Part shown: one piece after another, positions 8,395 to 17,201 of the stretch
How positions within the stretch are numbered: the stretch's first letter is position 1
Layout: each line of letters begins with the position of its first letter
Assembly: GCA_022845955.1 (NCBI GenBank)
Contig: AP025576.1
Coordinates: forward strand, 6,572,001 to 6,636,000
Length of the DNA stretch: 64,000 nt
Reading direction: 5' to 3'
DNA from: Lachnospiraceae bacterium
GTDB taxonomy: Bacteria > Bacillota > Clostridia > Lachnospirales > Lachnospiraceae
Notes under the pieces: model-generated
Told to the model about the DNA's origin: nothing
Database searches by the model: none
The model's input: the letters and a program-made list of their open reading frames with translations, nothing else
Translations under genes and position numbers: made by a program

Positions 8395-9629
8395 TGGAAG
8401 ATGAAAGAAAAAGTTCCATAGATACCCTCTCCACGACCGCGTCTGCTGCCAATACACTCCGGGGAGCTATCAAAACAGGAAAAGCTGTTGATGGAATTGC
8501 TCAGGGATCTGCAGTTGGTGGTCCATATGGCGCAGTCGCTGCCGGATTGTGGGCGGAAAGAAAGACAGTTGTGAAAATCATTGCCATTGCCGCTTTTATC
8601 CTGATTCTTCCCATACTATATATCCTAATGCTGCCCTCTCTAATTTTTGGAGGCGGCGGCCTGGATTCTGTCCCGGATAATGTTTTAAATGATAACTCGG
8701 TCATCCTGGCAAATTTAACAGACGTGGAAACTACGATTGAGAGCATTCTATATGAAAAGCATAACCAGATCATAGCAAAAATCAAGCAGGAAGGCGATTC
8801 CCTGGGCAGCGACTGTGACTATATCATTACAGATGACTTTGCTGACAGCATTGTATATGAAAGCACGCTCATTATTTCCCAGTTCTGCGCCTCCCAAGGA
8901 GATTATCAGGAAATCAATCTTCCAAAGCTGAAGCAGATGATTGAAGCTGCAGACGGACTTTTCTCTTACAGCACCGTGGTAACCAGTGAAGAGGTAACCG
9001 ATGAAGACGGAACAACAGAGACCATTTATCATTATGCTTACACCGTGGAATACGCCGGTGATGCCTATTTTGCAGACCACATTTTTCAACTCACTGATAA
9101 ACAGTCTGCTCTAGCCCTGGAGTATGCAAATAACCTGAATGTGTTTCTGTATGATACTGCCTATAAAGTAGACATCAATCCGAATCTTCGCCCTGGCGAA
9201 ACAGGAAATGCGGCAGTTGACTTGGCACTCACCAAACTGGGAACGCCTTACAGTCAGGGAAAACGGAACCAGCCAGGCTATTTTGACTGCAGTTCTTTTT
9301 GTTACTGGGTCTATAACCAGCTTGGAGTCCAATTAATGTATGAAGGCTCTAATACAGCCGCTGCACAGGGACGATACATTGTCGAAAATAACTTGGCGGT
9401 TTCGTATGAGAACCTGGCTCCCGGAGATCTGGTTTTTTACTCATTTGAAACTAACAACCGGTTTATGAATATCAGCCACATGGGAATCTATTGTGGAGAC
9501 GGCTACATCGTGGATGCTTCCTCTGGACGGGGAAAAGTTGTCTACCGGCCAATCTACAGCATTAACCGCATTGTTTTATGCGGAAGGCCTTATGTCGTTG
9601 AAGATGAAGCAAGCCCAACAGGACAGTAA
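8394..9629 (+). CDS. NlpC/P60 cell-wall hydrolase of the transfer apparatus (VirB1-like)
   Basis: A 411-residue protein with a cytoplasmic N-terminus, one membrane helix (about 61-82), an extracytoplasmic stalk and a C-terminal NlpC/P60 domain (about 275-400). The catalytic cysteine is C299 in F-D-C-S-S-F and the histidine is H362 in I-S-H-M-G-I-Y. These enzymes cut peptidoglycan cross-bridges and open the wall for the T4SS. Gram-positive elements use them in place of VirB1. The stop codon at 9627-9629 lies inside the terminator hairpin at 9618-9650, so a terminating ribosome would affect that hairpin. Confidence 0.88.
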   Translation: MEDERKSSIDTLSTTASAANTLRGAIKTGKAVDGIAQGSAVGGPYGAVAAGLWAERKTVVKIIAIAAFILILPILYILMLPSLIFGGGGLDSVPDNVLNDNSVILANLTDVETTIESILYEKHNQIIAKIKQEGDSLGSDCDYIITDDFADSIVYESTLIISQFCASQGDYQEINLPKLKQMIEAADGLFSYSTVVTSEEVTDEDGTTETIYHYAYTVEYAGDAYFADHIFQLTDKQSALALEYANNLNVFLYDTAYKVDINPNLRPGETGNAAVDLALTKLGTPYSQGKRNQPGYFDCSSFCYWVYNQLGVQLMYEGSNTAAAQGRYIVENNLAVSYENLAPGDLVFYSFETNNRFMNISHMGIYCGDGYIVDASSGRGKVVYRPIYSINRIVLCGRPYVVEDEASPTGQ

Positions 9630-9650
9630 TCCGACTGCTCCTGTTTTTTT
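9618..9650 (+). terminator. Intra-operon terminator before the virB4-like gene
   Basis: ACAGGA-CAGT pairs with ACTG-TCCTGT and is followed by seven T. It overlaps the stop codon of the NlpC/P60 gene and precedes the VirB4 ribosome binding site at 9659. Confidence 0.65.
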
Positions 9651-9676
9651 ATTGCACTAGGAGGTGAAAGCAATCC

Positions 9677-12667
9677 ATGTCCATGAAACAGGAAGAAAAT
9701 GACCTGTATATTATACCGCCCAACTTTATAGAAAGCGGAACACTGTTTGGCGGTACTGTGAAAATAAGAAATGCTATCGAAGCTGCCATAATTACTCTGG
9801 GTGTTGGACTTCCCATTTTTAAACTTCCCTTTACCCTGACAACAAAAATTATGGTTGCCTGTGTAACCGTCCTTCCTCTGGCTCTTTTTGCAGTTATAGG
9901 GATTGACGGAGAAAGCCTTTCCTCTTTTGTTATCAATTTTTTTGTATATCTGAAAAAGAGGCGGATTGTCGGGATTTCTGAAACGAAGGAACCAGATAAC
10001 GCTGATAAACAGCCGCAAAAGAAAAAGAGCCGGCCCAGGAAGGAAAAGGCGCCTAAAATTAAAAAGGAAAAATTTGCGGAGGAATTCGGCCAGGTACGGG
10101 AAAAGAAGGAGAAACCGGCAAGAGCAAAATCACAAAAGCGCAGGTCTTCCGGCAAAAGCAAATCCTCAAAAAAGCCGGAGACCAAAACTCCCGAATACAG
10201 TTATCTGAATCCAGCCGCAGCCTATCTTCCGATTGAGAAGATTGCAAACGGCATTATCTATACAAAGGATTACCGCTATGTAAAGATCATCGAGGTGGTA
10301 CCCATCAACTTCCTTTTAAGAAGTGCCCGGGAGCAGCGCAATATCATTTACTCTTTTGTCAGCTATCTAAAAATCAGTCCGGTCAAGCTGCAGTTCAAAG
10401 TTTTGACGCGCCGGGCCGATATTAACCGGCACCTGGAAACCATCCAAACGGAGATGCAGTCAGAAACAGATGAACGCTGCATTGCCCTCCAGAAAGACTA
10501 CGAAAAGCTAATCCGGCAGATTGGCTCCAAAGAGGCCATAACCAGGCGCTTCTTTATCATATTTCAGTATGAGCCGTTTACAGGCAGCAACCGCCATAAT
10601 GAAGAGGTGGATGCCATTAATGCCCTCACAACGGCGGTCCAGACGGCCCGGACGTATCTTCAACAGTGCGGAAATGAGGTTGTCCAGCCGGATAATGCGG
10701 ATGAGGCGGCAACCGATATTTTATACAGCCTTTTAAACCGGAAATACAGCGTGGAAAAGCCGCTTCCTGTCCGGGTGAATGAAGTAATCGGCCAGTACAT
10801 CAATGCAGGCAGGCGGAATGATTTAGACAGGATACCCGCACAGGAGTTTATTGCTCCGGAGCAAATTGATTACACACACAGTAATTATGTGGTGATGGAC
10901 GGGGTATACCATACCTATCTCTTAATTCCATCCCGGGGCTACCGCTCACAGGTCTGTGCAGGCTGGATCTCGCTCCTTGTAAACGCCGGGGACGGAATCG
11001 ACGTTGACCTTTTCTTTGACCGCCAGCCAAAGGACCGGATTCAGCAAAAGCTAGGCCAGCAGCTCCGGATTAACCGTTCAAAAATCAAGGAAACTTCAGA
11101 CACGAATTCTGATTATGATGACCTGGACAGTGCAATCCGTTCCGGATATTTTCTGAAGGAAGGGCTGTCAAACAACGAGGATTTTTACTACCTCAATACC
11201 CTTATCACGATTACGGCGGAATCGCTGGAAGAATTGGAGTGGCGGAGTAATGAAATGAAAAAGCTTCTGCTGTCACAGGATATGGAAGCCGTCTCCTGCC
11301 ATTTCCGGGAAGAGCAGGCGCTTTTGTCAGCTCTGCCTCTGGTATCGCTGGAGAAAAAGCTGTTTGAGCGCTCTAAGCGCAATCTGCTCACAACCAGCGC
11401 TGCGAGCTGTTATCCCTTTACGTCCTTCGAGATGTGCGACGATAACGGCATTTTATTAGGAGTCAATAAGCACAACAATTCCCTGATTATCGTGGACATC
11501 TTCAACAGCCGCGTCTATAAAAATGCCAACATTGCGCTGCTAGGAACTTCCGGAGCCGGAAAAACCTTCTCTATGCAGCTTATGGCGTTGAGGATGAGAC
11601 GGAAAAATATCCAGGTATTTATCATCGCTCCACTGAAAGGCCATGAATTCCACCGGGCCTGCACCAATATCGGGGGAGAATTTATCCAGATTTCACCGGC
11701 CTCCCGGAATTGTATCAACATTATGGAAATCCGGAAAACGGACAAAGCGACGAATGAGCTGCTTGACGGCCCAATCGTAGATAAATCGGAGCTGGCCGCT
11801 AAAATCCAACGGCTTCATATTTTCTTTTCACTTCTGATTCCGGACATGAACCATGAGGAGAAACAGCTGTTAGATGAGGTGTTGATTCAGACTTACAACG
11901 GGAAAGGAATCACACATAATAATGAAAGCTTGGTCGATCCGGAGCACCCGAACCAATACAAAGAAATGCCGGTTCTGGAGGATGTTTATAACATTCTGAA
12001 AAAGAATCCGGATACCAGACGCATAGCAAATATCTTAAATCGCCTGGTGCATGGTTCTGCTTCTACCTTTAATCAGAGAACCAATGTAAATCTGGGCAAT
12101 AAGTATACCGTTCTGGATATTTCCGAGCTGACAGGCGATCTGCTGACTGTCGGCATGTTTGTAGCCCTGGATTACGTCTGGGATAAGACCAAGGAGGACC
12201 GTACCGTTGAAAAAGCAATCTTTATTGATGAGACATGGCAATTAATAGGCGCTTCTTCCAACCGTCTTGCCGCGGAATTTGTTCTTGAGATTTTTAAAAT
12301 TATAAGAGGGTACGCCGGGGCGGCAATCTGTGCGACCCAGGATTTAAACGATTTCTTCGCACTGGATGACGGCAAGTACGGGAAAGGCATTATCAATAAC
12401 TCTAAAACAAAAATTGTTCTCAACCTGGAGGATGAGGAGGCCCAAAGAGTACAGGATATTCTGCATTTATCAGAGGCCGAGACCATGGCTATCACTCATT
12501 TTGAGCGTGGTAACGCCCTGATATCCACAAACAACAATAACGTCACGGTAGAGTTTAAAGCGTCACAGTTGGAAAAAGAGCTTATCACAACAGACCGTGA
12601 AGAACTGAAAAAGCTGATTGCAAGGCAAAGGCAGCAAAGCCAGGAGCCGGAACCGGTTACTGCGTAA
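9677..12667 (+). CDS. PrgI-VirB4 fusion, T4SS ATPase
   Basis: A 996-residue protein. Residues 1-100 match the small PrgI-type membrane protein (L-Y-I-I-P-P-N-F, two hydrophobic helices at about 33-75). A Lys/Arg-rich linker follows (about 105-170), then a full VirB4 ATPase. Walker A is G-T-S-G-A-G-K-T at 623-630 and Walker B is A-I-F-I-D-E-T-W near 846-853. VirB4 powers assembly of the channel and movement of substrates. In most Firmicutes elements PrgI and VirB4 are separate adjacent genes, so this fusion is a notable variant. The start at 9677 is supported by AGGAGGT at 9659-9665. Confidence 0.9.
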   Translation: MSMKQEENDLYIIPPNFIESGTLFGGTVKIRNAIEAAIITLGVGLPIFKLPFTLTTKIMVACVTVLPLALFAVIGIDGESLSSFVINFFVYLKKRRIVGISETKEPDNADKQPQKKKSRPRKEKAPKIKKEKFAEEFGQVREKKEKPARAKSQKRRSSGKSKSSKKPETKTPEYSYLNPAAAYLPIEKIANGIIYTKDYRYVKIIEVVPINFLLRSAREQRNIIYSFVSYLKISPVKLQFKVLTRRADINRHLETIQTEMQSETDERCIALQKDYEKLIRQIGSKEAITRRFFIIFQYEPFTGSNRHNEEVDAINALTTAVQTARTYLQQCGNEVVQPDNADEAATDILYSLLNRKYSVEKPLPVRVNEVIGQYINAGRRNDLDRIPAQEFIAPEQIDYTHSNYVVMDGVYHTYLLIPSRGYRSQVCAGWISLLVNAGDGIDVDLFFDRQPKDRIQQKLGQQLRINRSKIKETSDTNSDYDDLDSAIRSGYFLKEGLSNNEDFYYLNTLITITAESLEELEWRSNEMKKLLLSQDMEAVSCHFREEQALLSALPLVSLEKKLFERSKRNLLTTSAASCYPFTSFEMCDDNGILLGVNKHNNSLIIVDIFNSRVYKNANIALLGTSGAGKTFSMQLMALRMRRKNIQVFIIAPLKGHEFHRACTNIGGEFIQISPASRNCINIMEIRKTDKATNELLDGPIVDKSELAAKIQRLHIFFSLLIPDMNHEEKQLLDEVLIQTYNGKGITHNNESLVDPEHPNQYKEMPVLEDVYNILKKNPDTRRIANILNRLVHGSASTFNQRTNVNLGNKYTVLDISELTGDLLTVGMFVALDYVWDKTKEDRTVEKAIFIDETWQLIGASSNRLAAEFVLEIFKIIRGYAGAAICATQDLNDFFALDDGKYGKGIINNSKTKIVLNLEDEEAQRVQDILHLSEAETMAITHFERGNALISTNNNNVTVEFKASQLEKELITTDREELKKLIARQRQQSQEPEPVTA

Positions 12668-12669
12668 CA

Positions 12670-12740
12670 TATAAGTAGAGTGTGCGTACATATTTGACCT
12701 GCTGATTTTCATACGCAGAGTGTACTTATACAATACTTAC
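12670..12740 (+). repeat. Mixed inverted/direct repeat in the gap after virB4
   Basis: ATAAGTAGAGTGTGCGTA and, about 24 bases on, TACGCAGAGTGTACTTAT share inverted ends (ATAAGTA with TACTTAT, TGCGTA with TACGCA), while their centres are a direct repeat (AGAGTGT). It may be an operator or a weak hairpin before the next gene. Confidence 0.4.
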
Positions 12741-12759
12741 AACTGAAGGAGGGAATCCA

Positions 12760-13314
12760 ATGTATCATAAACGGCATGAACAGGAGACGGCCGAACTGCT
12801 GCGCTGCCTGTCCTTATACCAGTGCCTGACTTACGGCCAGATTATGCGGCTGTTACCGGAACTGAAGGAGGATATCCTTTCCGGCCTCCTGACACGGCTG
12901 GAGCACCAGGGGCGGATCTGTTACAACCGTCTGACAGATACGGTTACGTTGTATCAGGATACGGTAATAAACCCGGACACGCTGGCTGGAATATGGGTGC
13001 TTTTGGATTTTCTCCCGCAGGTTTCTTACCATACTGCTAGCAGCTATCCGGTCATACTCACCTTTTTCGCAAAAGATGAAATATATGAAGTAATTAGTGT
13101 TCCATCGGAAAAAGAACTGCTGATAAACCATGCGGTATCCACACTTCCAACTGCTGAGCACCCGCACCGGCTTGTGATTGTGGAAACAGAGTCCCAGATA
13201 AGCAAACTGGACTTTCCATGTATCACGGCTTTCTGCCGGGTATTTCCTGATGGAACCATACAATATTATAAAAAGCAAGGAGTAACCACCCCCCCATGGA
13301 TAGAAGAATTTTGA
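12760..13314 (+). CDS. DUF5697-like protein
   Basis: A 184-residue protein with an N-terminal winged-helix-like part (L-S-L-Y-Q-C-L-T-Y-G-Q-I-M-R-L-L-P, residues 17-33). The rest resembles the DUF5697 family of Clostridia mobile elements, whose role is unknown. GAAGGAGGG precedes the start, and the 3' end overlaps the next gene by 19 bases. It could be a DNA-binding accessory factor for transfer. The family name is from memory of the pattern, not a search. Confidence 0.55.
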   Translation: MYHKRHEQETAELLRCLSLYQCLTYGQIMRLLPELKEDILSGLLTRLEHQGRICYNRLTDTVTLYQDTVINPDTLAGIWVLLDFLPQVSYHTASSYPVILTFFAKDEIYEVISVPSEKELLINHAVSTLPTAEHPHRLVIVETESQISKLDFPCITAFCRVFPDGTIQYYKKQGVTTPPWIEEF

Positions 13315-13958
13315 ATTTACGCCTGCAGAGAATTGAAGATGAACTGCCCAAAATCACTAATGCAATTCTCGCCATGCGTATTACCGATACAGAAAAATAC
13401 CCACTGAACTATGAAGAGGTCAGCACAGACGCCGCGATACGGGCGGAAAAGATTGCCTGTTCACTAAGGGGACTGATCTATGCCGCCAACATTGTACCAA
13501 AGGCCACCTTGATGGAAAAAACAGTCCAGTCCCACGGCATTTCAATCTCACAGGAGGACGGCATGACATCTATCACCCTGCCGGGACTTCTTCCTAAGAA
13601 AAGGAAGCAGGAACGCACCACGTTTTTGACCGATCCGCTCTACTATGCCCTTGAATGCTATGTCAATGAAAACGCCGTTACGAAATACGGGGAATGCGTG
13701 GTCTGCTTCTCCCATGTATTTAATGAGGAACTTTCCATCGGCCGAATCCGGGATTACGACAATATGGAATGCAAAATGATTCTGGATACCATCGCCGCCT
13801 TCTTGATGGTGGACGACACGGGGCTTTTATGTAACACCTATCATACAACCGAGTTCGGGCCGCAGGACTGCACGGTTGTTACTTTAATGGCCTGTGGGCA
13901 GTTTCCGGACTGGCTGAAAAGCCATGAAGGCCGCCTGAAATCCATGTCGGATTTTTGA
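13296..13958 (+). CDS. DUF6100-like protein
   Basis: A 220-residue soluble protein, not recognised beyond a resemblance to the DUF6100 group found in the same type of ICE. It has a helical N-terminus with A-T-L-M-E-K-T-V-Q-S-H-G-I at about 69-81 and a C-terminal half rich in Cys, His and acidic residues. It overlaps the 3' end of the upstream DUF5697-like gene, so the pair is probably made together. No catalytic motif is evident. Confidence 0.5.
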   Translation: MDRRILNLRLQRIEDELPKITNAILAMRITDTEKYPLNYEEVSTDAAIRAEKIACSLRGLIYAANIVPKATLMEKTVQSHGISISQEDGMTSITLPGLLPKKRKQERTTFLTDPLYYALECYVNENAVTKYGECVVCFSHVFNEELSIGRIRDYDNMECKMILDTIAAFLMVDDTGLLCNTYHTTEFGPQDCTVVTLMACGQFPDWLKSHEGRLKSMSDF

Positions 13959-13985
13959 GTTTTTCAATCACATTTTATCCGACTA

Positions 13986-14063
13986 CGGTAAAAAGCGCTG
14001 AAACTCCCCCGGAAACTCACGATTCCGGCATTTCCAGAAGGCATAGTTTTACCGGAGTTTCAG
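13986..14063. repeat. Nested inverted repeats before the winged-helix gene; oriT or riboswitch-like
   Basis: CTGAAACTCC (13998-14007) pairs with GGAGTTTCAG (14054-14063) around an inner hairpin CCGGAA/TTCCGG (14009-14028). CGGTAAAA (13986-13993) can instead pair with TTTTACCG (14047-14054), which crosses the first stem. The two folds exclude one another. The site is in the only 137-bp gap of this operon and precedes the relaxase-accessory-like gene. Confidence 0.5.
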
Positions 14064-14095
14064 ACGGATACGGTTAAGTAAGGGAGGATTAAACT

Positions 14096-15205
14096 TTGAA
14101 TACAGATACATTCCAGTACAGGCTCATGGAGCTAACCGCCCTGTCAGGCGAGTTCCCAGCCGACCTGCTTTGGCGCCTTGGCATGGGTGGCAGTTATGGT
14201 GAAAAGATGATTACCCGCTTAAAGGATGAGCGCCTACTAAAAACACATTACCGGGACAAGCTCCGTGGCTACCGCCTCTCATCAGTCGGCAAGAAGGCGC
14301 TCCTGGCCGAGAATCCGGAACGGTTTTCCTTCTATCTGACGGGCAGTTCCGATACCAACCAGCCCCGCAGCGAACCGCCCCGCAGGCTCCGGCTCCATCA
14401 GACCGCCCGTACATACCAGCTTTTAACAGCAGCCGGCATTGAAATATTCCGGGACCGAAAGCCAAATTTATTCCAGGCCGGGGAACCGGCTTCCATGCAG
14501 GTGCTGCCCTGTCCTGTATACTATCATTCCCGTGAGATTAAAGAGCTGGGAATGGAAACCGTAAAGGTCAACAATTCCCGGACCATGGGCATTCTGTTGT
14601 CGAATTCCACGGTATACGTGATTTACTATACCGGGGACTGTGCTATGAAATGGTCCTATAATACTGAGATTAAGCTGAAGGCCATATTACAGCACCACTT
14701 GAACCAGGGTGTCCTTTCCCGGCATTATCGGACAGATACTCAAATCCATGCCATTATGGTTGGTACGGATATGTATACGGCGACTGTCTTGATGAGAAGC
14801 ACCGGAGGCTACCATAAATGCTGCTTTGCGCTGGATACCAGCTATGACTATTTTCATTTTGTTCCGGACACCCCAGCCGGGGAAGCTCTATTAAAACTCC
14901 TGGCCGCTCCACAGCTACTTGCAAAGCTGGATGGCCTGCTGGGGTCCGACTTACAGCCGCCAGATCGCGAAGCCTTTCCATTTGAACACGATGCGGTCCA
15001 GGAACAGGGAATCCCTGTGCTTTTTGCCTATGACTTCGACATGCTGGAAATCTGCCGCTTTATTACCGCGCTCCGGATGCACCAGCTTACCGGCCAGATT
15101 CTATGCTTTGACTTCCAGAAGGCAGCTATCCTGGAATACGCAGGCGACGCCGTATCCGTCAGCACAATCGACCTTGAAAAATTTAAAAGGAGGTTTTTCA
15201 ACTGA
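14096..15205 (+). CDS. Winged-helix protein, replication-relaxation-like
   Basis: A 369-residue protein with an N-terminal winged helix (F-P-A-D-L-L-W-R-L-G-M-G-G-S-Y-G, about 20-35, then a basic wing R-D-K-L-R-G-Y-R-L). The remainder is an alpha/beta domain of unknown type. The layout resembles the replication-relaxation family that sits next to coupling proteins in conjugative elements. With no standard relaxase in the window, it is the best local candidate for a DNA-processing role. The TTG start has GGGAGGATT upstream. Its TGA overlaps the probable CTG start of the next gene. Confidence 0.5.
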   Translation: MNTDTFQYRLMELTALSGEFPADLLWRLGMGGSYGEKMITRLKDERLLKTHYRDKLRGYRLSSVGKKALLAENPERFSFYLTGSSDTNQPRSEPPRRLRLHQTARTYQLLTAAGIEIFRDRKPNLFQAGEPASMQVLPCPVYYHSREIKELGMETVKVNNSRTMGILLSNSTVYVIYYTGDCAMKWSYNTEIKLKAILQHHLNQGVLSRHYRTDTQIHAIMVGTDMYTATVLMRSTGGYHKCCFALDTSYDYFHFVPDTPAGEALLKLLAAPQLLAKLDGLLGSDLQPPDREAFPFEHDAVQEQGIPVLFAYDFDMLEICRFITALRMHQLTGQILCFDFQKAAILEYAGDAVSVSTIDLEKFKRRFFN

Positions 15206-17145
15206 AACAGAAATTATGGAAGCTGGTATTCCTGCTTCCGCCCATAATCCTGCCGATACTCTATGCAGCCGGTTATCTCTCACAGTTTTTTATAAACTAC
15301 AATGCCTGGTTGGATAACGGATACAGCCTGGGAAGCTCTGTTTCCCCCGGATTTCCTTCCGGCAGTCCTTCCGCCTGTTTTCATGCCATGACGATTTTCC
15401 CGTACAATCTGTATGGGATTTTTATTTGCCTGTCCCTGCTTGGACTTCTGATCTTCATGGTGATGCGGATGGGCTTTGGGGATAAGCTGGTCTATGACGA
15501 GGAACGGAACTTAAAATATTCCGACCAGGGTGCTTATGGAACCTCCGGCTTTATGACGGAAGAGGAAATGCATAAGGTGCTGGAGCTTGTCAAAGATCCC
15601 AGCCACACACGCGGGATTATCCTTGGGAAGCTGGGGAATCAGGCCATCTGCCTGCCGGAGAATACAAGAATGAACCGGAATATTGCCGTTTACGGTGCCT
15701 CCGGCTCCATGAAATCCAGAGCCTTTGCCCGCAATCTGATATTTGGCTGCGTTGCCAGAGGGGAATCGCTGATTATAACCGATCCCAAAAGCGAACTCTA
15801 TGAAGATATGGCCGCATATTTGGAGTCCAATGGCTATACCGTCAGGGCATTTAACCTGGTTAATCCGGAAAATTCTGATTCATGGAATTGTCTGATGGAG
15901 ATTGAGGGGCAGGAAACCATGGCCCAGCTCTTTGCAGACGTCATCATAAAAAATACCGGTTCGGGCAAACCGGACCATTTCTGGGATAACGCGGAGCTGA
16001 ACCTGCTGAAAGCACTGGTGCTGTATGTAGAGCAAGGATTTCCACCTGAAGGAAAGAATATCGGCCAGGTATACAAGCTCCTCACGAATACCTCGGAGCA
16101 GGAATTGAACAGCCTATTTGATTTGCTGCCGGTCTCTCATCCGGCTAAGGCGCCTTATTCCATTTTCCGGCAGGCGTCTGATACGGTAAGGAGCGGCGTG
16201 ATTGTTGGACTCGGTTCCCGGCTACAGGTATTTCAGAATAAACTGATCCGCCAGATCACCAGCTACAACGAAATCAATCTGACGCGGCCAGGCTATGAAA
16301 AATGTGCCTATTTCTGTATCACCAGCGATCAGGACAGTACCTTTGATTTCCTCTCTTCCATGTTCATGAGTTTTGTTTTTATCAAGCTCGTCCGGTATGC
16401 GGATAAACATGGGGTAGGTGGCAAGCTCCCTGTCCCAGTGCAGATTCTGGCCGATGAGCTGGCGAATATTGGAGTCATACCGGACCTTACCAAAAAAATC
16501 AGTACCATCCGAAGCAGGTCGCTGTTTCTGGCATGTATCTTCCAGAATCTTCCGCAAATGCAAAACCGGTATCCATTAAATCAGTGGCAGGAAATTATCG
16601 GAAACTGCGATACACAGCTATTTTTAGGCTGTACGGATGAGCTTACGGCCACATTTATTTCAGACCGGACCGGAGAAATTACTATCGGAGTATCCAGTCA
16701 GGCTAAACAGCTGGGAACCTGGCGCATTTCAGACTATACACCGGAATACCGGGAGACAAGCTCCATTGGGAAGCGGAAACTGCTCACCATGGACGAGGTA
16801 TTACGGTTTCCTTTGGACCAGGAGCTTATCATTCTGCGGAGTCAGAAGGTTTTAAAGGCAGAAAAGTTCGATTATTCCCTTCACGCGGAAAGTAAAAAGC
16901 TGATTCCCAGAAAGGCGATAGAGCATATTCCGGATTGGAGACAGCTGCCGGAGGCTCCAGAACCGGACTTTGCGAATATGGTAAAGCCTCATCCGGCACC
17001 CAAACGAAAACGGGATTCAAAGCCAAAGGTTCCCGCTCCGGAACCTGCAGCTCCAGTATTTCAAGCCAGGCAGTTACCGGAAGATTGGCCGGACAATCAG
17101 CTTCAGATCGTACCTACTGATAAAGAATCTATCATGTCCGGTTAA
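15202..17145 (+). CDS. VirD4/TraG-type coupling ATPase
   Basis: About 647 residues. The N-terminus has two membrane helices (about 5-27 and 62-85). The ATPase has Walker A G-A-S-G-S-M-K-S at 165-172 (Met in place of the usual Gly) and Walker B I-L-A-D-E-L with D418-E419. Coupling proteins bring the relaxase-bound DNA to the T4SS channel. The first AUG-like codon in frame is TTG at 15310, which would remove the first membrane helix. A CTG at 15202, 7 bases after AAAGGAGG (15187-15194) and overlapping the upstream TGA, restores a normal N-terminus and is the likely start. The C-terminus is Pro/Lys-rich. Confidence 0.85.
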   Translation: MKQKLWKLVFLLPPIILPILYAAGYLSQFFINYNAWLDNGYSLGSSVSPGFPSGSPSACFHAMTIFPYNLYGIFICLSLLGLLIFMVMRMGFGDKLVYDEERNLKYSDQGAYGTSGFMTEEEMHKVLELVKDPSHTRGIILGKLGNQAICLPENTRMNRNIAVYGASGSMKSRAFARNLIFGCVARGESLIITDPKSELYEDMAAYLESNGYTVRAFNLVNPENSDSWNCLMEIEGQETMAQLFADVIIKNTGSGKPDHFWDNAELNLLKALVLYVEQGFPPEGKNIGQVYKLLTNTSEQELNSLFDLLPVSHPAKAPYSIFRQASDTVRSGVIVGLGSRLQVFQNKLIRQITSYNEINLTRPGYEKCAYFCITSDQDSTFDFLSSMFMSFVFIKLVRYADKHGVGGKLPVPVQILADELANIGVIPDLTKKISTIRSRSLFLACIFQNLPQMQNRYPLNQWQEIIGNCDTQLFLGCTDELTATFISDRTGEITIGVSSQAKQLGTWRISDYTPEYRETSSIGKRKLLTMDEVLRFPLDQELIILRSQKVLKAEKFDYSLHAESKKLIPRKAIEHIPDWRQLPEAPEPDFANMVKPHPAPKRKRDSKPKVPAPEPAAPVFQARQLPEDWPDNQLQIVPTDKESIMSG

Positions 17146-17148
17146 TTG

Positions 17149-17175
17149 CCGCAAATCTTTTGATTGCGGTTTTTA
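17149..17175 (+). terminator. Intra-operon terminator after virD4
   Basis: CCGCAA (17149-17154) and TTGCGG (17164-17169) followed by TTTTTATA. It starts 4 bases after the VirD4 stop and precedes the S1-domain gene. Confidence 0.6.
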
Positions 17176-17201
17176 TATACCATTTTGAAAGGAGATTTAT
17201 T

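Noticed and set aside
17160..17201. TTG at 17160 as start of the S1-domain protein
   Set aside because: It overlaps the terminator hairpin, and the ATG at 17202 has a proper AAAGGAGATTT site.
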